DNA from: Firmicutes bacterium UBA3914
GTDB taxonomy: Bacteria > Bacillota > Limnochordia > Darwinibacteriales > Darwinibacteriaceae
Assembly: GCA_002391385.1 (NCBI GenBank)
Contig: DGEY01000077.1
Location: 13,847-33,310, forward strand
Direction: 5' to 3'
Length of the DNA: 19,464 nucleotides
Shown here: piece after piece, positions 6,144 to 13,266 of the stretch
Numbering within the stretch: position 1 is the first letter of the stretch
Layout of the letters: each line of letters begins with the position of its first letter
Position numbers and translations under genes: made by a program
Notes under the pieces: generated by a model
The model's database searches: none
What the model saw: the letters and a program-made list of their open reading frames with translations, nothing else
What the model was told of the DNA's origin: nothing

Positions 6144-8822
6144 CTAAACTTTCGCAAAGGAAAAGCGCCTTTTAACTGCACGCTTGATGGTCAGCACCAC
6201 CGTTTCGGCAAAGAGGGGGAAACAGGCGAAAATGCCCACCAAAAGCCAGTCATCGCCGCTTAAGGGTACGGTGCCGAAGATCCTGGAGAGAAAGGGCGCA
6301 TGGATCAGAAACACCTGGGCCCCTCCGGAAAGGAGCACCGCCAAGATGAGGTAGGCATTCCCCCAGATGCCCAGCTCAAAAATGGAGTGGCGCTCGTAGC
6401 GGCACTGGAAGGCGTAGATCAGCTGGGCAAAGACCAGGGCGCTGAAGGCCAGGGTGCGGCTGCGCTCCAGCTGGCCCGGGTAATACCACAGGCTGAAGAG
6501 GAACAAGGCCAGGGCGGCAAAGCTGATGGTGGTTCCCGCAAAGAGGATGCGCCGGAGCAGCCCCCGGGCGAACACCCCTTCGTCCGGCCGCCGGGGCCTT
6601 TGGAGCATAATATCCCTCTCCACCGGATCTAGTCCCAAGGCGATGGCCGGCAGGCCATCGGTCACCAGGTTCATCCAGAGGATCTGCAGGGGGATCAGAG
6701 GCAGGGGCAGCCCCAGGAGGGTGGCGGCCAGCATGGTCAGAACCTCCCCCACGTTGCAGCCTAAAAGATAGCGGATGAACTTGCGGATGTTGTCGTAGAT
6801 CCCCCGCCCCTCTCGCACCGCCTTGATGATGGTGCCGAAGTTGTCGTCCAAAAGCACCATGTCCGCGGCCTCCCGGGTCACATCGGTGCCCTGCCGGCCC
6901 ATGGCCACCCCAATATCCGCCTCCTGCACCGCGGGGGCATCGTTCACCCCATCGCCGGTCATGGCCACAATTTCCCCGTTGGCCTGCAGGGCCCGGACGA
7001 TGGAAAGCTTGTGGGTGGGGGCCACCCGGGCAAAGACCGCGGTGCGCTTGATCTCCTCCCGCTGCTCCAGGGGCGTTAAGGCCTCCCACTGGGCACCGGT
7101 GAGCACTTGATCCGCCTCTGAGGTGAAAAGGCCGATCCGCTCAGCGATGGCCGCGGCGGTCTTCTTGTGATCCCCGGTGACCATGATGGTGCGCACCCCG
7201 CCAAGGCGGGCCGCCTGCACCGCCGCGGCCACCTCGGGTCTGGGGGGATCCAGCATGCCCACAAGGCCGGCAAAGATCAGGCCCTGCTCCCACTGCTCCT
7301 CCGGGAGGAGCCTTGGGCCCAGGGGGCGGAAGGCCGCGGCCAGAACCCGCAGAGCTTCCGCGGTCATCCCGTCCAGCACCCCCATGATCTCCCGGCGCCT
7401 TTCAGGGGTGAGGCGCACCAGCTGGGTGCCGCTGAGGAGGTGGGTGCACCTGGGGAGCACCACATCGGGGGCGCCCTTGACTAAGGAGAGGTAATCGCTG
7501 CCCTTCCTGACCACCACCGCCATGCGCTTGCGCTCGGAGCTGAAGGGGATGCCCCCCACTTCCTGGAAGGTGCGGCGCAGCTGCCGCTGGCTGAGGCCCA
7601 CCCTTTCCGCAAAGCGCACCAGGGCCACTTCGGTGGGATCGCCAAAGACAGTTCCCCCTTCGTAGACCTCCGCCTTGGTGCAGAGGGCCCCCACCACCGC
7701 GGCATACCAGAGCTCATCCTGGCTCAGGGGATCCGCTTTCAGCTTGGCCCGACCCTCCACCCCCCGAAAGCCCCGGGCGGTCCAGATTTTCTGCACCTCC
7801 ATCTGGTTGAGGGTGAGGGTGCCGGTTTTGTCCGAGCAGATCACCGTGGCGCAGCCCAGGGTTTCCACCGCCGGCAGCTGGCGGATGATTGCGTTTTGCC
7901 TGCTCATGCGCTGCACCCCCACGGAAAGGGCGATGGTCACCACCGCGGGCAGGCCCTCGGGGATGGCGGCCACCGCCAGGGTGACGGCCACCATGAACAT
8001 CTTGTAGGCGGGCAGACCCTGCCGCACCCCCGCGGCAAAAACCAGGGCCACAAGGGCGGTACAGGCCAAAACCAGGATTTTCCCCAGCTGCTGCAGGCGC
8101 CTCTGCAGCGGGGTTTGGGGCCGGCCCTTTTCCTGGAGCAGGTGGGCGATCTTCCCGATCTCCGTCTGCATCCCGGTCGCGGCCACCACCGCCCGGCCGA
8201 AGCCCCGGGCCACCAGCGTGCTCTTGTAAACCGCATTGCGCCGGTCCCCCAGGGGAGTTTGGGCCGTGCCGACAAATCTTTCGTCCTTGGCCACCGGGAC
8301 CGATTCCCCGGTCAAGTTGGACTCATCAACGCTTAAGAGCTGGCACTCCAAAAGGCGGGCATCCGCGGGCACCCGATCCCCCGGTTCTAAGAGGATGATA
8401 TCCCCCGGAACGAGCTCAGATGCATCCAGGAGAGATTTCTTCCCATCCCGGATCACCCGGCACTGCTCCGCGGCCAGCCTGCCCAGCATCTCCAGGGACC
8501 GTTCCGCCCGGTACTCCTGGACAAAGCCTAAAACCGCGTTGAGGAAGAGGATGGCAAAGATGGCCGCGGCATCCAAATACTCCCCCAAAAGCACGGAGAT
8601 GACCACCGTGCCCAAAAGCACCAGTACCATGAAGTCCTGGAACTGATGAAGAAAAAGCCGCCAGGGGGCAGTTGGCGGTTTGGTCACAAGTTCATTGGGG
8701 CCCCAGCGTCCCAGGCGCGCCTTGGCTTCCTGGGAGGAGAGCCCCGTTTGAGGATTGACGTTGAGATCCCTCAGCAGCTGCGCGGTGGAAATGGCATGCC
8801 AGCTTTCAGCCACAAGCCTCAC
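6144..8822 (-). CDS. Calcium-translocating P-type ATPase, SERCA type (YloB-like)
   Basis: This P2A-type membrane pump is expected to export Ca2+ at the cost of ATP. In the 892-aa product I see the actuator TGES (171-174), phosphorylation motif SDKTGT with Asp331, nucleotide-binding domain with KGAPD, and hinge TGDGVNDAP (622-630). Membrane cation ligands match both SERCA sites: AAIPEGLP in M4 (Glu289 region), NVGE in M5 (Asn690, Glu693) and NLVTD in M6 (Asn718, Thr721, Asp722). The SERCA M8 Glu (E908) seems to be replaced; the matching stretch reads ALVFAQLIYAF. The start is GTG at 8822; another GTG lies three codons on. The Shine-Dalgarno is weak (GGGAAAG) and partly inside a hairpin at 8829-8860. 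It lies next to yicC as yloB does in B. subtilis, where YloB is known as a sporulation-expressed Ca2+ ATPase. Confidence 0.93.
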   Translation of the reverse strand: MRLVAESWHAISTAQLLRDLNVNPQTGLSSQEAKARLGRWGPNELVTKPPTAPWRLFLHQFQDFMVLVLLGTVVISVLLGEYLDAAAIFAILFLNAVLGFVQEYRAERSLEMLGRLAAEQCRVIRDGKKSLLDASELVPGDIILLEPGDRVPADARLLECQLLSVDESNLTGESVPVAKDERFVGTAQTPLGDRRNAVYKSTLVARGFGRAVVAATGMQTEIGKIAHLLQEKGRPQTPLQRRLQQLGKILVLACTALVALVFAAGVRQGLPAYKMFMVAVTLAVAAIPEGLPAVVTIALSVGVQRMSRQNAIIRQLPAVETLGCATVICSDKTGTLTLNQMEVQKIWTARGFRGVEGRAKLKADPLSQDELWYAAVVGALCTKAEVYEGGTVFGDPTEVALVRFAERVGLSQRQLRRTFQEVGGIPFSSERKRMAVVVRKGSDYLSLVKGAPDVVLPRCTHLLSGTQLVRLTPERRREIMGVLDGMTAEALRVLAAAFRPLGPRLLPEEQWEQGLIFAGLVGMLDPPRPEVAAAVQAARLGGVRTIMVTGDHKKTAAAIAERIGLFTSEADQVLTGAQWEALTPLEQREEIKRTAVFARVAPTHKLSIVRALQANGEIVAMTGDGVNDAPAVQEADIGVAMGRQGTDVTREAADMVLLDDNFGTIIKAVREGRGIYDNIRKFIRYLLGCNVGEVLTMLAATLLGLPLPLIPLQILWMNLVTDGLPAIALGLDPVERDIMLQRPRRPDEGVFARGLLRRILFAGTTISFAALALFLFSLWYYPGQLERSRTLAFSALVFAQLIYAFQCRYERHSIFELGIWGNAYLILAVLLSGGAQVFLIHAPFLSRIFGTVPLSGDDWLLVGIFACFPLFAETVVLTIKRAVKRRFSFAKV

Positions 8823-8828
8823 TTCTTT

Positions 8829-8860
8829 CCCAGAATAATCTCGCGCATTCTTATTCCGGG
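8829..8860 (-). other. Hairpin directly before the ATPase start codon
   Basis: On the minus strand CCCGGAATAA and TTATTCTGGG pair over 10 bp (one G-T wobble) around a 12-base loop. The hairpin ends 6 bases before the GTG at 8822 and takes in the GGG of the only Shine-Dalgarno-like sequence. No T-run follows, so it is not a usual terminator. It could limit translation of the ATPase; this is inference. Confidence 0.5.
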
Positions 8861-8891
8861 AAGGGGGAAAATAGTACGCCCCTTACTCTCT

Positions 8892-9632
8892 TCAGTTGCC
8901 CCTGCGCAGCTCTTCCAGGCGGGAAGAGACGTGGGCCGCTTGCTCGGCGCGCCCTGCGGCTTCGTAAGCCAAGGCCAGCTGTTCCAAAATGCTGATGGAG
9001 CGGGGAGCCAAAAGCTGGGCCAGCTCCAGGGTTTCAATGGCCCCTTCGTATTCACCTAAGTAATACAGGGCCCTGCCTAGACCTAAGCGGGCATCCACAA
9101 AGCTGTCCGCGGCGGCCACGGCCAGCTCAAACTCGGCCTTGGCCGCGGGATACTCGCCCCGCTCCAGGGCCACACTGCCCAGCCCGTAGTGGGCCCGGGC
9201 CCAGGTTTCCCCTTCCGGGCTGGCCTGGATAGCCAGGCGGAAGCTCTCCTCAGCCTGGTCCAGCAGGCCCATTTCCGCGTAGAGCTCGCCGATGAGGGCG
9301 TGCACCCAGGGATCCTCCGGCTGGTCGTAGGCGAAGTCGAGGTAATAACCTAGGGCGGTGCCGGGGCGCTGCAGCGAGCTGTAGATCAGGCCCAGCATGA
9401 GCAGGGCTTCTCCCCTCTGGGAGGGATCCTGGACCGCCTTGGTGAACTCGTCACTGGCCAAGGCCAAAAGGTTCACATCCCGGCGCAGCAGGGTTTCCTC
9501 CAGCCTTACCGCGTGGTAAAAGAGAAACTGGAAGCCGTTTTGCAAAAAGTCGGCGGCTGGGGCCACCTGGGCCAAAACCACGCCGGAGGCCAGGGCCAGT
9601 ACCGTTAAGACCAAAAATGTGCGCTTTCTCAT
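8892..9632 (-). CDS. Secreted TPR-repeat protein
   Basis: The 246-aa product starts with a signal peptide: MRKR, a hydrophobic stretch TFLVLTVLALASGVVLA, then a likely cleavage near VLA-Q or APA-A. It has no lipobox Cys. The rest is alpha-helical with several tetratricopeptide repeats, for example ALIGELYAEMGLLDQAEESF, AHYGLGSVALERGEYPAAK, ARLGLGRALYYLGEYEGA and LEQLALAYEAAGRAEQAA. TPRs bind proteins or peptides, so it is probably an exported scaffold or adaptor with unknown partner. I chose the ATG at 9632, with AAGGAG 9 bases upstream; two TTG codons just before it are alternatives. It ends 69 bases before the ATPase gene on the same strand, so the two may share a transcript. No enzyme motif is present. 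Confidence 0.85.
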   Translation of the reverse strand: MRKRTFLVLTVLALASGVVLAQVAPAADFLQNGFQFLFYHAVRLEETLLRRDVNLLALASDEFTKAVQDPSQRGEALLMLGLIYSSLQRPGTALGYYLDFAYDQPEDPWVHALIGELYAEMGLLDQAEESFRLAIQASPEGETWARAHYGLGSVALERGEYPAAKAEFELAVAAADSFVDARLGLGRALYYLGEYEGAIETLELAQLLAPRSISILEQLALAYEAAGRAEQAAHVSSRLEELRRGN

Positions 9633-9690
9633 GTTCAACAACTCCTTACCCGCTCCTTACTTCTCCATGCACAGCAAATCACCTGCTGAG

Positions 9691-9719
9691 TTGTGGGCGC
9701 AACCGCCAGGTGGTATAAT
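9691..9719 (+). promoter_or_regulatory. Promoter of rqcH
   Basis: TTGTGG (9691-9696) and TATAAT (9714-9719) are 17 bases apart, and TGG just before the hexamer makes an extended -10. Transcription should begin near 9726, so the leader would be only about 13 bases, just enough for the GAGGTGG ribosome site at 9728-9734. Confidence 0.72.
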
Positions 9720-9738
9720 AGGCTGGCGAGGTGGTTCT

Positions 9739-11451
9739 ATGCCCTTGGACGGCCTGACAATCAAGGTTTTAATGGATGAGCTGCGGCCGCGGCTTGTCAA
9801 TTCCCGCGTGCTTAAAATTTACCAGCCGGAGGCTGCCGCCCTCACCCTGCAGCTTAGGCAGCCGGGCCGGACCGAGACCCTCTACCTTTCCGCGGATCCA
9901 GTCTATCCCCGCCTGCACACCTTGGAGGAGCAGCTGGAAAACCCGGCCCAGCCCCCCAGCTTCTGCATGCTGCTCCGCAAGTACCTGGAGACCAGCCGTC
10001 TTATGGCCATTGAACAGCGGGGCTGGGACCGCATCGTGCAGCTGCGCTTTGAAGCCCTGGATGAGGCGGGAAGGCCCACCGAGCGCAGTTTGATCCTGGA
10101 GATCATGAGCAGGCAGAGCAACCTCTACCTGGTGGATGCGGAGGGCACCATCATCGACGCCCTAAAGCGCTCTCCGGAAAGGAACGTGATGCCTGGGCAG
10201 GCTTACCAGCCCCCCTCGGATCAAGGTAAACTGGATCCGGCAGCCCTTGCTCCCCAGGAGTTTATAGATGAAATCCGCCTCCTACCGGTGCAGACCCCCA
10301 TCGCCAAGTGGCTTGCCGCCACCTTCCAGGGCTTCAGCAAGGCCGCGGCCCAGGAGGTGCTCCGCCGGGCGGGCCTGAGCCCCACCGCCCTCCGGGCGGA
10401 ATTGGAGGAAGCCCAGTGGCGGAAGGTGCGGAAGGCTTTTGCCGATCTCCTCAGGGAGATCGCCTCCGGCGGCAGCCCCCGCTTCTATCCCGAGCTCGAT
10501 GATTTTGCCGCCTACACCCTCAGCGGGGAAAGGGGCGTGCCCTTCCCCTCCGCGGACCGTTTAGTTGCCGAGGTGCTTTCCCGCAGGCAGCGGCTCTCCT
10601 CCCTCAGCGAGGCCAAGGGCGCCCTGCGGCGGCGCCTGGCCCGGCAGATCAAGCGCCTGGATAATAAAGAAGCCATCCACCAGCTGGCCCTGCAGGAGGC
10701 GGAGCGGGCGGATTTGCTCCGCCATCAAGGGGAGCTCCTCACCGCCTATTTCCACCTCATCCGCCCGGGGGCCAAGGCTTTGGAAGTACCCGATTACACC
10801 CAAGATGGCCGCCTGATCACCATCGAACTGGATCCCCGCCTTTCCCCCAGCGCCAACATCCAGCGCATCTTCAAGCGCTACCACAAGGCCAAGGCCAGCG
10901 AAGTGCACAGCACGGAGCAGCTGGCCGCCATCCGGGCGGAAAGGGAGTATCTGGAAACGATCCTGCTCCAGATCGAGCTGGCGGATACGCCGGCCCTGCT
11001 CAGGGAGATCGCCGGGGAACTGGCCAGGGCAGGCTATCTACCCCAGACTTCAGGAAGGAGCAGAAATCGCTCCGCGGGTTCACCGGGGCCCGACCGCTAC
11101 CTCTCCCCGGAGGGCCTCACCATATTGGTGGGCCGCAACAACAGGCAAAACGACGAGCTCACCTTCCGCTTAACCGGCCCCAACCACCTCTGGCTCCATG
11201 CCCGGGGCACCCCCGGCAGCCACGTGGCCATCCTCGGGGAAGGGGAGATCCCGGAAGGCACCCTGCTTTTGGCAGCCCAGCTCGCCGCCTATTTTTCCGC
11301 GCAGCGGACCTCCCCCAAGGCTGAAGTGAACTACACCCTGCGCAAGTATGTGCGCAAACCCAAAGGGGCCAAACCGGGCTTTGTCCACTACGAGCGGGCC
11401 AAGACCATCATCGTGGATCCCACGGCCTTTACTCCCCCACTTAAACAGTGA
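9739..11451 (+). CDS. rqcH: Rqc2/RqcH homologue (NFACT protein, YloA-like)
   Basis: RqcH binds stalled large ribosomal subunits and recruits tRNA-Ala to add C-terminal alanine tails, which mark aborted proteins for degradation. From the ATG at 9739 the product is 570 aa, close to B. subtilis YloA (572 aa). Asp97 and Arg98 (in QRGWDRIVQ) fall at the same positions as the D97/R98 pair needed for B. subtilis RqcH function. The order is NFACT-N, a long coiled-coil middle with helix-hairpin-helix features (about 180-430), and NFACT-R with NDELTFRL, LWLHARGTPGSHV (about 484-497) and KPKGAKPGFVHYERAKTI. The frame stays open 40 codons further upstream, but GAGGTGG before 9739 and the family N-terminus (PLDGLTIKVLMDEL) fix the start. 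In B. subtilis the gene runs in line with yloB; here it is divergent from it. Older annotations call it a fibronectin-binding protein. Confidence 0.95.
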   Translation: MPLDGLTIKVLMDELRPRLVNSRVLKIYQPEAAALTLQLRQPGRTETLYLSADPVYPRLHTLEEQLENPAQPPSFCMLLRKYLETSRLMAIEQRGWDRIVQLRFEALDEAGRPTERSLILEIMSRQSNLYLVDAEGTIIDALKRSPERNVMPGQAYQPPSDQGKLDPAALAPQEFIDEIRLLPVQTPIAKWLAATFQGFSKAAAQEVLRRAGLSPTALRAELEEAQWRKVRKAFADLLREIASGGSPRFYPELDDFAAYTLSGERGVPFPSADRLVAEVLSRRQRLSSLSEAKGALRRRLARQIKRLDNKEAIHQLALQEAERADLLRHQGELLTAYFHLIRPGAKALEVPDYTQDGRLITIELDPRLSPSANIQRIFKRYHKAKASEVHSTEQLAAIRAEREYLETILLQIELADTPALLREIAGELARAGYLPQTSGRSRNRSAGSPGPDRYLSPEGLTILVGRNNRQNDELTFRLTGPNHLWLHARGTPGSHVAILGEGEIPEGTLLLAAQLAAYFSAQRTSPKAEVNYTLRKYVRKPKGAKPGFVHYERAKTIIVDPTAFTPPLKQ

Positions 11452-11452
11452 G

Positions 11453-11502
11453 GACAAGAAGCAGGCGAGTTCACTGAGCGTCATCTACGCCTGCCCCTTG
11501 TC
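11453..11502 (+). repeat. Long interrupted hairpin after rqcH
   Basis: GACAAG-aa-GCAGGCG (11453-11467) pairs with CGCCTGC-cc-CTTGTC (11488-11502), giving 6 + 7 bp around a 2 x 2 internal loop, with a 20-base apical loop. It begins two bases after the rqcH stop. No T-run follows directly; the real terminator is 16 bases further on. It may protect the 3' end of the mRNA or be a structured RNA element; function unknown. Confidence 0.6.
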
Positions 11503-11517
11503 GCTCTTTACAAATGC

Positions 11518-11540
11518 AGGTCCCTGGGGGGACCTTTTTT
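11518..11540 (+). terminator. Rho-independent terminator of rqcH
   Basis: AGGTCCC (11518-11524) and GGGACCT (11529-11535) form a 7-bp stem around the tetraloop TGGG, with a run of six T at 11535-11540. It is well placed to end rqcH transcription before the rsfA-like gene. Confidence 0.88.
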
Positions 11541-11621
11541 GTTTAACGCATTTTATTCGACTTCGAGGCGTAGATTCCTCTTTTACTAACGGTATTTTTC
11601 GCGTTTTTACAAGGTTCATAC

Positions 11622-11643
11622 AACCCCTGGTACCAAGGGGGTT
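11622..11643 (+). repeat. Palindrome next to the rsfA-like promoter
   Basis: The core TGGTACCA (11628-11635) is a perfect 8-bp palindrome. It is flanked by AACCCC on the left and GGGGGTT on the right, paired with one offset base on each side. It ends two bases before the proposed -35 element at 11646. It may be an operator for a dimeric regulator. The rest of the 255-bp gap (11541-11621) is AT-rich and shows nothing I can name. Confidence 0.5.
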
Positions 11644-11645
11644 AA

Positions 11646-11674
11646 GTATAAGCATCTCCTTGAGGGTCATAATA
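11646..11674 (+). promoter_or_regulatory. Candidate forespore (sigma-F/sigma-G) promoter
   Basis: GTATA (11646-11650) fits the -35 consensus of forespore sigma factors. The sequence GGTCATAATA (11665-11674) fits the sigma-F -10 form GGnnAnAnTA, and its CATAATA part (11668-11674) fits the sigma-G form CATnnTA. Spacing is 14 bases by the sigma-F reading and 17 by the sigma-G reading, slightly short of the usual values. Transcription would start near 11681, with a GGAGG site at 11695-11699. In B. subtilis rsfA is itself a forespore gene, which agrees. A sigma-A reading finds CATAAT but no -35. Confidence 0.5.
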
Positions 11675-11706
11675 ATAGATAAACCAAAGGTAAAGGAGGA
11701 CTGACC

Positions 11707-12381
11707 ATGACCGCCGAGGAGAAGCAGGGGGCGCTGGCCACCCGGGGGGCGGTACGTCTGTGGACCGAGGAGGAAAAGGATCTGGTCTGGGCGGAAACCC
11801 TGAAGGCCAAGGAGGAGAATTTGCCCCTAACCGAGGCCTTCCGGCGCTGCGCAAAGCTGCTGCCCCACCGCTCGGAAGCCGCCATCGGCATGCTTTATTA
11901 CAACGTCCTGCGCAAAGAGCGTAAAGAACCTTCCCCCAAGCCGAAAACCCCGCCCAAGGCCGCCGACTTTACAGTAGACCCCAAGCTGGTGGAAGCCTTT
12001 CAAGGCCTGCCCGAGTTCATGCAGCAGCTGAACAAAAGGATCTCCTCCCTGGAGGAGCGCCTGGAAAACCCCGATCCCGAGTCCATCCTAAGGGCCCTGG
12101 CGGGGCTTGCGGGCAGCCTCAGTACAAAGGCCGAACAAGAGGCCCGCCTGCAAGAGCTGGAAGAGGAAAATGCCAGGCTCAAGGAGATCAACGCCGAACT
12201 GCAGGAGAGCCTGGCCAAGCTCAAGGCGGCCTACGAGGATGCCCTGGGCATCTATGATCTGTTCACCAACATGGCTTCCATCTCCCAGATCATGAGCTTG
12301 GGCGACTTTAAACAGCAGATGAAGACCACTTTAGACAAGTGGGGTAACGTGCTCAATATCACCTTTGCCCGCAGCGTCTAA
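11707..12381 (+). CDS. RsfA-family Myb-like transcriptional regulator
   Basis: RsfA-type proteins are DNA-binding regulators that in B. subtilis tune gene expression in the forespore. The 224-aa product has an N-terminal SANT/Myb-like domain (about 17-70): RLWTEEEKDLVWAETLKAK, a TEAF helix, and the pattern RSEAAIGMLYYNVLRKE, parallel to RT-AACGFRWNS-LRK in RsfA. A Pro/Lys linker (71-90) follows, then two coiled-coil stretches (about 105-120 and 142-178, ELEEENARLKEINAELQE), so it is probably a dimer. The last 40 residues have no motif I recognise. GGAGG sits 7 bases before the ATG. It has its own leader with a palindrome and a candidate forespore promoter, and lies 51 bases upstream of the pseudouridine synthase gene, with which it may be co-transcribed. 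The family call is fairly secure; targets are unknown. Confidence 0.83.
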   Translation: MTAEEKQGALATRGAVRLWTEEEKDLVWAETLKAKEENLPLTEAFRRCAKLLPHRSEAAIGMLYYNVLRKERKEPSPKPKTPPKAADFTVDPKLVEAFQGLPEFMQQLNKRISSLEERLENPDPESILRALAGLAGSLSTKAEQEARLQELEEENARLKEINAELQESLAKLKAAYEDALGIYDLFTNMASISQIMSLGDFKQQMKTTLDKWGNVLNITFARSV

Positions 12382-12432
12382 AGGAATCCCGCAGCCCCTG
12401 GCCAATTAGTTACAAAAAACGGAGTAAAGGCT

Positions 12433-13266
12433 ATGCAGGGGAAAATCATCATCAAGCAAGCAGAAGTAAAGCCCAGCGAAGCAGGGCTGGAGCTGGGGGT
12501 CTTTGCCCGGGAGGTGCTGGGCCTCTCCAGCCGCAGGCTGCAAAAGGCGGTGCGCACCCAGGGCCTGATGCGCAACGGGCGACCCGCCCACAGCAAAAGC
12601 AAACTCCGGGCCGGAGATGTGGTGCAGGTGGCCCTGCCCGCCCAGGAACAGGTGAAAATCCCGGTGGCCAAGGCGGGGGGCCTGCGAATTTTGTATGAAG
12701 ACGAGTGGCTTTTGGCAGCGGATAAACCGGCTGGCCTACCCACCTATTCTGTAAAAGACCAAGGGGGCCTGGCCAACCAGGTCGCCGGGTATTTCCTCTC
12801 CCGGGGGCTGAAGCTCACCCCCCGGCCGGTGCACCGCCTGGATACCCCCGCTTCCGGTGTGGTCCTCTTCGCCAAGGAGGCGGAGGTGCAGGCGGAAATA
12901 AGCGCGCTCTGGGCCCAAGGCCAGGTGCGCCGGATTTACTACGCCATCTGCCTGGGAAAGTGGGAGAGGCCGGGCACCATAGAGCTTCCGATCCAGGGCC
13001 GGCGGGCTGTAACCAAACTTGAGCCCCTGAAGGTCCATCCCCACTGCACAGAGCTTTTGGTGGAGCTGGTAACGGGGCGCACCCACCAGATCAGAAGGCA
13101 CCTCGCGGCCCTGGGCCATCCCCTTTGGGGCGATGTGCGCTACGGTGGGCCAAGGGGTCCGCGCCTGGCCCTCCATGCCCTGGAGGTGAGCTTTCCCCAT
13201 CCCCGCAAAAAAGGAGAGCAGCTGAAAATCTGCTCTCCCCTGCCCGCGGATGAACTCCATCCCTAG
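12433..13266 (+). CDS. RluA-family pseudouridine synthase
   Basis: Enzymes of this family convert specific uridines of rRNA or tRNA to pseudouridine. The 277-aa product has an N-terminal S4-like RNA-binding region (about 20-68), then the catalytic domain with HRLDTPASGVVLFAK, where Asp137 is the nucleophile, and GRTHQIRRHLAALGHPLWGD (215-234), the conserved fold motif. The start is ATG at 12433 with GGAG 8 bases upstream. Substrate cannot be told among RluD, YhcT, YjbO and YlyB types. Its stop codon shares the palindrome CTAG with the stop of the convergent ABC exporter gene (a 4-bp overlap). Codons 259-269 (KKGEQLKICSP) also hold the terminator of that opposing operon, a real overlap of functions in the same DNA. 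Confidence 0.93.
   Translation: MQGKIIIKQAEVKPSEAGLELGVFAREVLGLSSRRLQKAVRTQGLMRNGRPAHSKSKLRAGDVVQVALPAQEQVKIPVAKAGGLRILYEDEWLLAADKPAGLPTYSVKDQGGLANQVAGYFLSRGLKLTPRPVHRLDTPASGVVLFAKEAEVQAEISALWAQGQVRRIYYAICLGKWERPGTIELPIQGRRAVTKLEPLKVHPHCTELLVELVTGRTHQIRRHLAALGHPLWGDVRYGGPRGPRLALHALEVSFPHPRKKGEQLKICSPLPADELHP
13207..13238 (-). terminator. Terminator of the exporter operon, inside the opposing gene
   Basis: On the minus strand GGAGAGCAG (13238-13230) pairs perfectly with CTGCTCTCC (13221-13213), a 9-bp stem with an 8-base loop, followed by six T (13212-13207). It is 24 bases past the exporter stop codon. It lies entirely within the coding sequence of the convergent pseudouridine synthase gene. 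Confidence 0.88.

Noticed and set aside
9672..9688. CAGCA/TGCTG inverted repeat upstream of the rqcH promoter as an operator
   Set aside because: A 5-bp stem is too short to stand out from chance.
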